Of a stretch of 64,000 nt of DNA, positions 51,999-62,999 are shown one piece after another. Under the pieces are notes generated by a model, which saw nothing but the letters and a program-made list of their open reading frames with translations, was not told the DNA's origin and searched no databases. Made by a program: the position numbers and the translations under genes. This DNA is from Lepisosteus oculatus (taxonomy: Eukaryota; Chordata; Actinopteri; Semionotiformes; Lepisosteidae). Location of the stretch: positions 41,048,979 to 41,112,978 of the forward strand of contig NC_090704.1 of assembly GCF_040954835.1 (NCBI RefSeq). Reading direction: 5' to 3'. Position 1 is the stretch's first letter. Every line of letters begins with the position of its first letter.

Positions 51999-52760
51999 AT
52001 TACCTCACTCCTTTGGCATTCTGATGTGGGCTCCTGACCAGATAGCTGATGGTGATACAAGCACTCTTCCTGCTCGTCCTCAGCTATGAGAATCTTGTTC
52101 TGTGTTTATTCAAATGTCTAGAAACATTTCAATAAATGTCTATAAAATATTATTCTGAAATACAGATTGGTGGATTACGGTAATTTTTTTAGAAGAGGCC
52201 TGGGCACTGTGAACCAGGAAGGTAAGTGCTGTATGTACATGATATGTAAACATTTGCATTTGAGGAATAAGAACTTTTTTATAACATTTTTACTACAAAG
52301 TTCATATAAATGTAATTAAATGTATGTGCTTCATTTTGTAAATGATCAAAATGGAACACCGTAGGAGGACTGAATACTTTTGCAAGGCACTGTATGTCTG
52401 TGGGTGTGATGGAGATCGAAGGCTTTAGTGAGGATTTAAAGACCCCGAACAAATATGCTTTAATATGCTTGTGCCAAGAATATACCTAACTGGGTGGTAT
52501 AATAAGAGACGCCTGATTTTTTTTTCTCTGGCACAGTTTTGGGGAAACGATTACTACAGATTGGGAGATTATGGTAAAATCTCTTTTTGAGGAGGCCTGG
52601 GCACTGAGACATAATCAGGTGGATGGTGTCGATGGATTGTTATTTAGTATTTACACAGCCCAAAGACAGCACTGACCCTCACCTAAGATGTGATGACACA
52701 TGTTCCAGTTGAGGTAGGATCTTCAAAGTGATGCATATCAGTACAGACAACACGCAAGTG
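51999..52760 (-). repeat. Recurring block with splice-like signals, copy 2 (split)
   Basis: 51999-52235 matches the distal part of copy 1 at 39.76 kb: exon-like NKILIAEDEQEECLYHHQLS, then GQEPTSECQRSE, between CACAG and GTAATG. 52555-52760 matches the proximal part, reading LSVLICITLKILPQLEHV before GTGAGG. The pieces overlap in ACAGATTGG...GAGGCCTGGGCACTG and are separated by about 320 bases that include a Tc1-like end. Unlike copy 1, the NKIL piece has no stop before its donor. Confidence 0.6.
52300..52393. mobile_element. Tc1/mariner-like transposon end
   Basis: AATGGAACACCGTAGGAGG followed by CTGAATACTTTTGCAAGGCA and CTGTA is the typical outer end of fish Tc1-like elements. The other end and the transposase are not visible nearby. 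Confidence 0.65.
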
Positions 52761-52815
52761 TAACAAATACACCCCTGTGTATAACAGGGATCTCAGCCGC
52801 CCAGGCTGGGGGAGG

Positions 52816-52895
52816 TCCCCTTTAGCTCAGCTGGCAAGTTCCCTGTTGCGTGACGCTGCAGACCCAGGTTCAAGCCTGGGCAGTGAGGGATGAAC
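52816..52895 (+). mobile_element. tRNA-derived SINE head
   Basis: TTTAGCTCAGCTGGCAAG (A box) and CCCAGGTTCAAGCCTGGG (B box in an intact T-arm stem) lie at tRNA spacing. The anticodon arm is not a valid stem, so this is a tRNA relic or SINE head and not a tRNA gene. Confidence 0.6.
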
Positions 52896-53399
52896 TGGCA
52901 GGGCAGGAGCAGCAAGGGTGGAGACCCCAAGAACCATTACATAAGCATAGCAAAAACCACTGAATATCTCTCTGTGTCCAGATAGCTGTTGATGCTGTAC
53001 TATTGATGTTGAAAATATTCACATTTTTATGGTGTCTCAACAGCATTTCAAACCAGTCATTTAACTGAGATATCACCAGAAGCCAGTATCTACTCCCTTT
53101 AATTTGTCTTCTATACAGAAATTATAACCTGATACCGGACATCACTTGTTCTAGAAAAACTGTAAAAACACAGTCTAACTTGATCAAAACAGGGCAAATT
53201 GTGACACACTCAATAGGAAACATCTCAATCTGCTCTTTCAGTTAAGTTTCATATTCCAAATTTTGCAGTATCTTGATTGTAAATTAAGTAATTGTGAGAA
53301 AGTCTACAAGTAACATGAGGAAAGTCTGAATTCTGAACCTTTTCTTCACATTTCACTAGGGACAACAATATGAATAACAAAAACAGAAATTCTTTTTTT

Positions 53400-54197
53400 T
53401 TATTTAAAAAACATTCAAATACATTTTAAAATCTTTCACAATGCCCAAACCAAAAATATATTAAACCACCAAACCCAAAAGCATATAAAGACAGGATAGT
53501 AGTAATTCCCCAGTCTTTCAATATGTTAAACATTTAAACTATTCTTAAAGTCCTCAGACATATCAGTTTTTTTGGGTGGCTGAGATATGAAGACGTCTGA
53601 AAGGCACTTAAGACCTTGGAATGAGCCTAGACATTGACAATATTTTAATTATTTTAGATATTGCAGCATCTGTCAGTAATACAGCAGATGGAATACTGCT
53701 GGACAGCCTTGAGAAGCAAACTAGACTTCCTAGTATGGTCTTGTGATTAAGTAATATTTTTATATCATAGGGTATATCAAAAGGGAAAATTCACAAATGT
53801 GTAAGTTTTCAGCTAAAAGAGCATTGGTATAAAGTGTGTCTCTCCCATCTGTGATTTATCTTGCAAACATTACAAAAAATAATGTATAGGAAGTTTTATC
53901 AGTGTAAACACCACCACACAGTATTTTCAGAAACCGTATGTCTTATCTAATGCCACATAAGACGCAATTCAAAACAGTCCTGAAGTTTAAAGCAGTGCTG
54001 CACTTTGGTGAGTGTTGGATTTTGCAAGGCACTTCATTACTGCAGTCACTCCTTACAAACAGTTGGCAAAAAAGTATTGGGGCTAACCCTACCTTCAACT
54101 CAAAGAGGGCTGAATAAACTGGACAAGGATTAAGAAAGGCAAATTACTTTTTTGTCTGCAGTATTTTGGTCAGCCATAATGAAAGCAACTTTTAATT
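53400..54197 (-). other. Probable 3' UTR of the Cys-pattern gene
   Basis: ATTAAA on the minus strand immediately follows the stop (54191-54196), and AATAAA occurs at about 53402-53408. No other feature seen. Which signal is used is unknown. Confidence 0.35.
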
Positions 54198-56850
54198 TTA
54201 TGTGGCTTGCTGTGCTGGGAAACATGCTGTGCTCTCCGTAGGAACAGAAGGATCATAAAATTCAAAGTTCCCCAGTTCAAATTTTGTTTCTTTCAGGTTT
54301 TTTGCAAGTCTTTCCTTCTTTTGGGAGAGCAAGCGTTCCCAGGAATTTTCAAATTCTGGATCAAGTTTGTTCCTTTTATCCATCACAAAATTATTCACCC
54401 CTTCTTCTGAATTGAGCATTTTACTAACACTCTCACATTCTGCACAGTTTCCATATTGCCAATGAGGTTTATGATTGTATTTAAGAGGCTGGGGTGAGTA
54501 TTGGATGTTTGGAAACAAGTCCAAACATCTCAGGCAAGGAGGTTTTGGGTAGTAACCAGTCCAGCTGTCCTCTCTGTCAAGTGCACCTTGTTGAATTTCC
54601 TCTGAATCATCTCTGTTTTTAAAATCAATCATGTAAAAAGCAGCAGAATATACATTTTGTGGAAGTGGAATTCCTTCCACTGTCTTTTTCTTTTCTTCAG
54701 TGATTGTTGCCAGACTCACTGCAAATGATACATTTGTGTTCCATGTGTTTATACATGAAAGATCAATGAAGATTTCCCTCTGCGGCAAGCCTTTGCATGA
54801 CACCGAGCCACCAAAGTAGTTTCGGGTTTTCTGTTTGGTTTTGAAATCTAAAAAATAGCAGTAATTCACAACAGTAGAAGCAAAAAAGAAATCATTTCCA
54901 CACTTGTCTTGATCAGGGAATGCAGGTAAAATCATTTCCTTATTCAAGTTCCGCAGCTGGTCCAGAACAGCCTTGACATCTTTGTCTCCTTTAATTTCAA
55001 CCACCTTAAAAAAAGAGATAAAATAGTCACTATAATAAAAACTGCAGCAGCTTATATGAAAGAACAATGTATATATATATATAAATATATTATATAATAA
55101 TCTCTATACAATACTATTTTCTCTGCACTAGACTGTGTATACAATAGCATCTACATCAGTCTATACAGTAGATACTATAAACATCATAAAATGATTTTAA
55201 TACATTTGTATGTGTTATGATATCAGGCTTCATTATGAATTAATGGTAACAATCTCTGGATTCCAGAAGGAAGGGTTGTGGATTCAGATCCCAGGGAAAA
55301 AGCTGTCTTTGTGTCTTGGAATGAAGTTCAGGGCTCTAAGAGCTCCAGTAGATGCCCTGCTAGTCTGAACTCAAAACTGCACTTTTCTCCATGGCCCTGT
55401 GATGGACTGTCATTTTGACTCTACAAACTGTGATGCAAAGTAAGGAAATAACCCTTTTACCCTGTAAAAATAAATAGCTTGCTCAACATAAAAATGAATA
55501 TTTGCCCCCCATTTCCCAGCATTCTTTTCGCATTCTCGAGAACATCTGCCTGATTTAAACAAAGCATAATGTTGAATGTACCACATCCAGAAGTACTGAG
55601 TAAGGCGGTCTCTGGGGAAGATGGGTTTTGTATTGTTCAAACACATCTCTGTACTTCGATTTCAAGTTCGGAAGGATACTTTCAGGAAGAACGTCATCAG
55701 GCTCAATAGAAGGACAGTCGATATGTCCGAGAAAGAATATGCTGTGTAAAACCTGATCAAGAGAAATGCAAAATACAAAATGTAATGCATCTGCACATAT
55801 TGTACGTACGAGCATATACAGTACAGTATGTAAAAATATACAAGCAAGACACAATAAATGACATTTGCGAGCCTTTCTTCTGTGAAGTTTAAATTTCACT
55901 ATTGTATCTAACATTAAAAATGTTCCATTTAAGTCAACAAATTAAATTAAAACTTGTTGGAGCCCCTTGCAGGCTGTGGGAGGGAGTTCCACTGTCATGA
56001 AGCTATGACACTAAAGACTGAATTAGCCAGTTATTTTGATCTGCACCCTGAGTATGAACTGAAGGGCTCTGGACATGTTGGGGCAGCCAATGGACTCGAC
56101 ACTCGAGTTAATGGTCAGCTCTCTTACAGAAACAGATTAACAGATGTGTAACAGATTAACTGCCAACGCATGAGAGACAACTGTGTTGAAGTTTATGAGA
56201 AAAAAAAGACCTTCATTTGTGTTTTTACATTCAAGTAGAGTGTGCAGGCCACAATGTGTGCTACTTGATGCTCCAACAAATGAGCTGGTGTGTCACCCCA
56301 GTGTAATCGAAGAGCATGTAGCTATTCTAAATGTGAATGGGATCCAGGCAGTGAAAAGACCAAAACCCAGGAAGTAATGATGAGTGGACCCGTTAGCACA
56401 GCAATCCCCAAGTTACTTGTATTTTCCTTAGCACACATATACACAATAGACATGCAAAATCTCATTTAGTATATCCTTCAAGTGTACGTTACTCATGAAA
56501 GCTTTGCAAATACCAAGGAACATAAACTAATCAGCAATATAAGCCAAACAAAATGTTATTTTAATTGCAAGCCATTGTTACACAAAACAGAAACAAATTT
56601 GAAATACGTGACTAACCTCTTTGATGTATTTTTTTGCTCTGTCAGGGGTTAGATGTTTGAGTCTTACAGCTGACTCAATCAATTTCAGTGTAACAGTAAT
56701 GAACTGACTGCTACTCCTCACAAGGTTCTGACTTCTACTGCTGTCGATGTTCACATGCTTTATTTTGTCCAACTGACTACAAAAAAATTTCGACAACAAA
56801 ACAATTTTCTCAGAGAATGAATAAATATTTCTGCACTTTAGCGTGACCAT
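54198..56850 (-). CDS. Unnamed protein with PPCxxC...GNCAE cysteine pattern, three exons, frame break
   Basis: Exons on the minus strand: 56617 up to about 56850, 55461-55752, 54198-55004 (stop TAA). Splice sites are good (GTTAGT donor, TTGATCAG acceptor, GTAAAA donor, TTTTTAAG acceptor) and all junctions are phase 0. About 443 residues. The first 78 plus the middle exon are mostly helical (TPDRAKKYIKE, WMWYIQHYALF). The 268-residue last exon looks alpha/beta and holds PPCLRCLDLFP about 35 residues before WQYGNCAECESVSKML, then a charged C-terminal helix. GNCAE and PxCxxC resemble zinc-deaminase motifs but stand in the reverse order, so this is only a hint. The middle exon is 292 nt, one base too long for phase 0; coding character switches frame around GGGG 55614-55617. 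ATG 56850 is the first in frame, but an upstream exon is possible (CATTGTCAG precedes it). Confidence 0.7.
55069..55100. repeat. AT-rich simple repeat in intron
   Basis: Alternating AT run with A/T interruptions in the intron of the gene at 54.2-56.9 kb. Confidence 0.8.
55240..55425 (+). mobile_element. Possible degenerate SINE
   Basis: A B-box-like GGATTCAGATCCC and a CCATGGCCCTGTGATGGACT block occur in the order seen in fish tRNA-SINEs. Much diverged. Confidence 0.35.
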
Positions 56851-56999
56851 GTTTATTCTGACAATGGAAGATTTTTTTCAGTGCTACAAAATAAAGTAAA
56901 ATGTAACCATGTTTCGAGAACCATTTTGCTGTTTTGTGAATTAATTAATCCAGCAGTTTATATGCTCTTACTGCTACAAAGGTTCTATCAAATAACCAA

Positions 57000-58730
57000 T
57001 GCTTGTCATAAGAATACAGTGATGAAATCACTACAGGCTAGCAATACTAACTGTTCACTTTTACCATTGAATAGCAATTCTCAGAATGTCACTCTACATC
57101 TACCTCAAATCACTGTGATTTACATCTGAAATCGCGGGCCAAATTGTTTCTGTTTTCTTACATAATTCAACAAATGATTTACTGCATTGGTTACATAATT
57201 CTCCTGCTCTTTAGCAGGATATAAATATATATGAGACCATCAGGAATCTTCAGGGCTGGATTGGCACCTCTGGACGAGAGGGTGAAACACAAAATAATCT
57301 TTAAAAATGTTATAAGCTCATTAGTAAAACACTACACCATAGCCACTGGCTTTTCTTTTGCAGAATGAATTATCTTTTTGAGATACACTGTGGCTTACAC
57401 ATAGGAGACCTGTTCAGAAATTGAAAATGCATTTTCATCTTTGTGGAGATGTTTATTTAAGTACCTCGTCATCCTAATGCTGTTTGTTGCACTGATTACT
57501 TCAGTATTATTTTCTCAGGTTCCAGCCTGGACAGATCACTGCAGACAGCTCAGACTTGTCAGGATGTCGAAGAGGGCTTTTAAACCAAAAAAAAAAAAGT
57601 AATAAAAGCAAATTCCAATTTGCAAAAATGCTAAATATGTTGAGGCTTGTTTAACAGTCAATTCCATCTTTCCATTCCACCAGACACTTTCTAACTGATT
57701 TACCCAGTACAGTGTCACAGGGGATACTGGAGCCTAAACCAGCAAGCAACAAGCGCAAGGCAGGATACACCCTGGACAGGATACTACTCCATCAGACAGC
57801 ACACATAGACACAAACATGCACACACTCGCACCAGAAGCCAGTTAACCTGTGTTTTGGAATATAAAGCCACTGGCACTTTAAAGATTTTTTTAAAAGAAA
57901 GGTTTAAGAATAACTTCCTGTATCTTACCAGTTTTTATTAACGCTTTCTGAAGAGGGCTCTGAACCATCTGAAAGATGTGCAGCCAAGAACACGAAACTG
58001 AAACTTGTACTTCCTTGTATGTTAACTGGGAGTGGTTAAGAAAAAAATCCAATGTTGCTTAATAAAATTAAAGATACAAAGACTACAAGTGAGCTTCATA
58101 CATTTTTATTTTCTCATACACCCTGCTTTGTTATAGACAATGGAGTAACATTTGGGTGAACTTAAAACCAGGTGGGCAAACACCTGGTTAGCCATGTTTA
58201 ATGTAGAGGAATGCAGGATTTTGAATGCAGAGAACGAAAACATCAACACAAAAGTGATACAAACATGAAGGTCGGGCTCTGTATTCTGGTTGAAGTTAAA
58301 TTATGCAATAATACACACAAAATCTTCCTCCTATAAGCAGGTACCCTATACATTCTTTGGTATTAGTCGGGGCGCTGTTGCAAGGGAGGGCAGAGATGAA
58401 AATTATGGGATGACATCCCCGCTTAGTTTCGTTTAAAACTCCATATGCATCGTAACACAAAGATTTAAGAATGGATTTTTCACGACTCCTTTTCAGTTAT
58501 TGGATTGGAACGGCCGTCGAGAAGTCAAAGCCGCTGAAACCAGGTGTAGAATGTAATGCCAATCTTGTCCAGTAGATGGAGCTACTTCTAGACTTTTCTC
58601 TTATTCAGACTTGTATCAAATTAAAACGTTATCATAATCATTAAAAAGTGTAATTAAATCTTCTTTCAGTCACTCTCTGAAATGGAATGTAGGCAAGAAA
58701 TAACTGTACAGACACCACTTTAAACATCAC
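57000..58730. other. Intergenic stretch with a SINE fragment
   Basis: 57710-57860 carries part of the fish tRNA-SINE in minus orientation (CAACAAGCGCAAGGCAGGAT, ACACCCTGGACAGGATAC). The rest shows nothing I can name. It may contain a 5' non-coding exon of the minus-strand gene that starts at or before 56850. Confidence 0.5.
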
Positions 58731-58734
58731 TGAG

Positions 58735-59285
58735 CCCTTTTCCCTTCCCTTACACTGAAGCTAAGCAGGTGTGAGCCTGGTCATGGGAGACCTCCTGGGA
58801 AAAACTAAGGTTGTTGCTGGAAGAGGTATTAGTGAGGCCAGCAGGGGGCGCTCACCCTGCGGTCCATGTGGGTCCTAATGCCCCAGTATAGTGATGGGGA
58901 TACTATGCTGTAAACAGGCGCCGTCCTTCGGATGAGACGTAAAACCGAGGTCCTGACTCTCTGTGGTCATTAAAAATCCCAGGGCGCTTCTCGAAAAGAG
59001 TAGAGGTGTAACCCCGGTGTCCTGGCCAAATTTCCCATTGGCCCTCACCAATCATGACCTCCTAATAATCCCCCTCTATGAATTGGCTACATTACTCTCC
59101 TCTCCTCCCCACTGATCGCTGATGTGTGGGGAGCGTTCTGGCGCACTATGGCTGCTGTCACATCATCCAGGTGGGGCTGCACACTGGTGGTGGTGGAGGG
59201 GAGACCCCATTACCTGTAAAGAGCTTTGAGTGGAGTGTCCAGAAAAGCACTATATAAGTGTAAGCAATTATTATTATTACCTTAA
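58735..59285 (+). mobile_element. 5S-rRNA-derived SINE (SINE3 / Deu-type), near full length
   Basis: Head resembles 5S rRNA internal promoter sequence (GAAGCTAAGCAGG, GTGAGCCTGGTCATGGGAGA, CCTCCTGGGA). The conserved central core follows (GTCCTTCGGATGAGACGTAA, GGTCCTGACTCTCTGTGGTC). The 3' tail TGTAAAGAGCTTTGAGTG, GCACTATATAAGTGTAAGC and (ATT)n matches a CR1/L2-type LINE tail. Little decay, so it may be fairly young. Confidence 0.9.
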
Positions 59286-59289
59286 TGGC

Positions 59290-61290
59290 AGCCTTAGGGT
59301 TTCAAAGGCAAAACTGGATTGAATTAGAAATGTAATAACTGGTTTAAACTGCCACAGAATGGGTCTATTTCATCCAAGTCAAATTCTCATTCTGGTAAAT
59401 TTGACCTTTTGTGAGTGCTGAGTGAGCCGTTAGCACCGACTTGAAATGTCTGTGCTCAGAGGTCACGGAGAATGTAGGTGGTGTCAAGGCACCTCAGTGC
59501 TATACATACTGTGCGAGCACAGTCAGAGAGCCAAGTTTGAATCACTAGCAGGTTTTGGGCTGCTATAGAGGACCAAGGTCCAATTTTCAAACAAAAGGTG
59601 TATGTTTACAGAGTACGGTATTTTAGAGAAGGTTGTTGCAATGACTGTATATGAATTTTGAGGTGACAATGGCAGTTCTACACAACATAAGACATCTTTC
59701 TTGTACTGATCATTTATAGTACATCAACAAGGTGTGAGAGCACAGTCCTGGTTGGACCATATTCCCCTGATTCCTGTCACCTGACCAGAGGCAGGAAGCT
59801 AGCTGGTCAGGTGATTGTTTTAACAAGCAGGAAGAGGAGAGTGGACAGCTGCTGCCTGGGGCTGAGGGCAAAACACCTGTATGGACCACGGGCCAGAGGG
59901 AGGACTTATCATTGATTTGACTTCCAGGGAAAGAAACGGTGAATCCTCTGAATCTCGGAGAGACAAGTGTTTATTTGTCAACATTATTAACAATGTTAAT
60001 CTAATCATGATGTTCAGTGATAAAAACACAATATAAAGTGCAAACTTTTAAAAAAGGTAATTATGCACTAATGATGAAATTAAATCTTCATACAGAGAGA
60101 ACTACTCAGCTGAATAAATGTGCAAAAGGGACATTATAAATAAGGTACCAGAAATGACAGGGAATTGTTTAAGTGAATATTTAGAACTCTTCTAAAACTG
60201 GTAAGGCACAGAAGAAAGAAAAAGTTCACAATACATCCTGATATTTCAGTTTGTTTGCTGACATTTACTGTAACATACCTTATCCTTGTAGGTCATCAAC
60301 ATGAGAATTTCGGTTGTGAACAAAATATTGAATTTTAAAAAATACTTTTGCAAAATTTAACAATTTAACAAAATGGGACACCACAGAAAGGCTCAAATTA
60401 CTTTTGCAAAGCACTTTATGCAGCAGAACAGAATGTGTTGGGTCCTTTCTTGAAGCAGTTGCTCAACACTGAAAATGCACTGAGAGTGCAGATGGGCACA
60501 AGACAGTGGGAGGAACAGACTGGTGTGGTGTGGACACAAGAGAGCACAGATACTCAAAAGTGGCCACATTCTTGTCAGTCTAGGTGAACAGGATATGTAA
60601 AAAAATATATGTCTCCATTTCCTTCATCTGTTAAACAGCATTTCAGTATTCACTTCACAAACAACTGCAGCAGTTACATATTCCTTTGAAAACATGCTGT
60701 TATCCAGTATGAAGTAAAAACTAATGAAGTGTTAAATATTTGCTTTCTATTCCCATTTAAAGCTTGCTAGGCCAACACTTCCCTTGACAGGTGTGGACAG
60801 GATGTGATTTCTGTCCAGCGCTCCGTCAAACTGAAGTCTTCCCATTTCCTTTCCTTATTGTTCTCTTTACACAACCAAAAGACAGAGGTGGAAACTACAC
60901 TGTAGTGAGTTAAAAATGTTAAAACCAAATGGTATACAGGGTCTGAATGGCCCCATCTCATTTGTTATCGTTCTTACAGCACGTTATCCATTTACATCTG
61001 TTTTTTGCTTCAAACGTGTGAAGATGGTGTGTGCAACATTAACTGCTGCTTCAGCTTGCCATGACTGCAAACTCGCAAACTGCAAAATGCAAAAACTTTG
61101 TAAAGCTCTGATATTATTGTAAATATTATTGTATTAATAATAAATATTTCTGCAAGGCACTGTACGTACATACAGTAATAAAGGTGGAATAGCAATATGT
61201 TTATGAATCACATTGCAGAAACAATACTCTGAAGTTCAATCGTTGTAGTTGATGACAAACATTTAGTGAAGACATTTTCTTCATCAGCAG
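59290..61290. other. Intergenic stretch with Tc1-like end traces
   Basis: 60330-60420 (AAATGGGACACCACAG..., TTACTTTTGCAAAGCACTTTA) and 61145-61165 (TTTCTGCAAGGCACTGTAC) resemble Tc1-like outer ends. 59779-59812 can form a hairpin (CACCTGACCAG / CTGGTCAGGTG). No gene recognised. Confidence 0.45.
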
Positions 61291-61335
61291 TACAGTCAAA
61301 CAAGCAGCCTATGTGGATTCAATATAGACTGTCAC

Positions 61336-61905
61336 CGGCCAAGTGACCGTGTTTGGCTCAAAAGAAAAGAAACTCCCACACAGCAGTCTTCAAATGCAAA
61401 CAAAACTGGATTTATTGCCATCAAAATAGGGATAACAAAATTCCACACCTTCCCTCCAAGGCACCCTCTCCATACTGAGCTCTCCCAGTCCCTTTTATAG
61501 CCCCTCCTCTCCAAGGACCATCTTTGTAAAGGGACTTGCTCACATTTTCTTAACAGAGATGGGCTGTTTGCTCAAAATAAAGTATTTAACCATCCAAAAA
61601 AAACAACTAAACAAAACATTTAACCTTACATCGGTTATTTATAGATGGCTCACCAGTCACCTTTCCTTTTAAGATCATTTGTGTGATACTACAAACAGGA
61701 AAGGTGACTGGTGGCCATCTTGAGCAACACAATACAATACTCCAACGGGGAAACACTGCAGTGATTTTAGGGAAACAACAAAAGGGTAAGTATCATTCAC
61801 ACTTCATTCGTATCACATACACACTCTCAAACATACCAGAAGGATAGAGGGAAGTATTGGAGTATTTCACATTCAGAAAGAAAAAAATAACAAGCACTCT
61901 GTCAC
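61336..61905. mobile_element. 563-bp insertion downstream of the intact SUKH-like copy
   Basis: Sequence on both sides aligns with adjoining sequence of the copy at 41.5 kb (AGTCAAACAAGCAG...TGGATTCA, then ATACAAGAGACTGAAGA), but this block has no counterpart there. CTGTCAC occurs at 61329-61335 and 61899-61905, consistent with a 7-bp target duplication. Inside lies an inverted repeat, 61644-61666 against 61698-61719 (CACCAGTCACCTTTCC). Family unknown. Confidence 0.55.
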
Positions 61906-61995
61906 ATATACAAGAGACTGAAGACTTTTTTCTTGATGCAACACAATCAATGAATGATAATCCTCACGATGCTTTTGCCATCAGTCTTAAATGAC

Positions 61996-62972
61996 CTACA
62001 AGTCCATCAAGAAGTCCATCATTTCAGAGAAATCCTTTTCCTTGCTTTCAACAAACTCCTGGGTGTATGTGTTTATTTTTGGAATTGCCTGATCTTTCAA
62101 GATCTGCAAATACTCTTCTTCAGTCTGCAAAAAAGAACAGGTATCATCATGTGTGTAAGAAATGGTACAGTAACTGTTGCTGCCATACATTAGAATATAC
62201 AATTTTCATTTCTAATTTAAAAATTCAAGATTTACAGTGGAAAGAGCATCATGAACAAAAAAGGCCAAGATTATCTTACTTCTGGTGCTGTGTTTTCTCC
62301 ATACTTATAGCTTTGGATAGGAAAAGGTCCGACCCCTCTGCTTCTGAAGACGGATTCCACGCTGTGTGCCATAAGGTGCAGTTCATGGTTTTCATATGCG
62401 TAGACGTTGCCTCTGCTGTCAACCATCACAACCAGCTGTTGCCCCTCAGCCAAGCAGGGATAGTTGTCAACAGCACCAATAACAACCATCTTCTCACTCT
62501 TGGGGAGGTACAGCTCTTGCCAGCTCTCCATCATGTCCTTTCGGCCCCAATAGATGGTCCCATCCTGTCCAGTGATCCTCAGACAAAAGCCTTTTGGACA
62601 TTTCAGAGGCACTCTCAGTCCTGTGTGTCTCTTCACGAGTTCAGACAGCTCATCTAGGTCTAATTTAGCTGCAGGAAGAAGAATGTTTCAGAAAACCTTG
62701 GAGAATAAAAATCAGAAACACGCAGACTGAAAAAACCCGTATTGCGAATGGAAGTCACTATTTCAAAAGGCTTCAAACCTAGATATTAAAAGAAGCTCAA
62801 TGGCAGACCTTGAAATGAGAACATTCCTAATGTTCCCAGCTGACTATAAATACATTTCAACAAAGAATAACTGGAAAATCACCTACATTTCTTGAGCTGG
62901 AGGAAGTCCTTAATGCACTTCTGAACTTCAGGTTTACAAGTCTCAGTTTGTTTACACAGAAGCCGTTCTTCA
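61996..62972 (-). CDS. Unnamed SUKH (SMI1/KNR4)-like protein, 3' part, three exons
   Basis: Exons 62887-62972, 62280-62668 and 61996-62124 (stop TAG), with consensus splice sites and clean phases, giving 200 residues; 5' exons lie beyond or were not seen. The first exon reads EERLLCKQTETCKPEVQKCI and begins a helical segment. The middle exon carries DELSELVKRHTGLRVP, GQDGTIYWGRKDMMESW, VIGAVDNYPCLAEGQQ, LVVMVDSRGNVYAYENHELH and LMAHSVESVF. The last is a charged helix (TEEEYLQIL ... EKDFSEMMDFLMDL). The order 'iG..d......vvd..g.VYaye.hE...la.S.e.vf' resembles the second half of SUKH-fold proteins; this is my reading, not a database hit. A damaged duplicate lies 20 kb away. Function unknown. 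Confidence 0.75.
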
Positions 62973-62999
62973 CTAAAAACAAAGAAATGTTAAATCTTT

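Noticed and set aside
52816-52895. A functional tRNA gene
   Set aside because: A and B boxes and T arm are present but the anticodon arm does not pair and the acceptor stem is only partial.
58752-58830. A 5S rRNA gene
   Set aside because: Only the internal promoter part resembles 5S and it is fused to a SINE3 core and tail.
62067-62657. 196-codon + strand frame, and its counterpart at 42004-42438
   Set aside because: Antisense of the SUKH-like exon, which has proper splice sites and phase on the minus strand.
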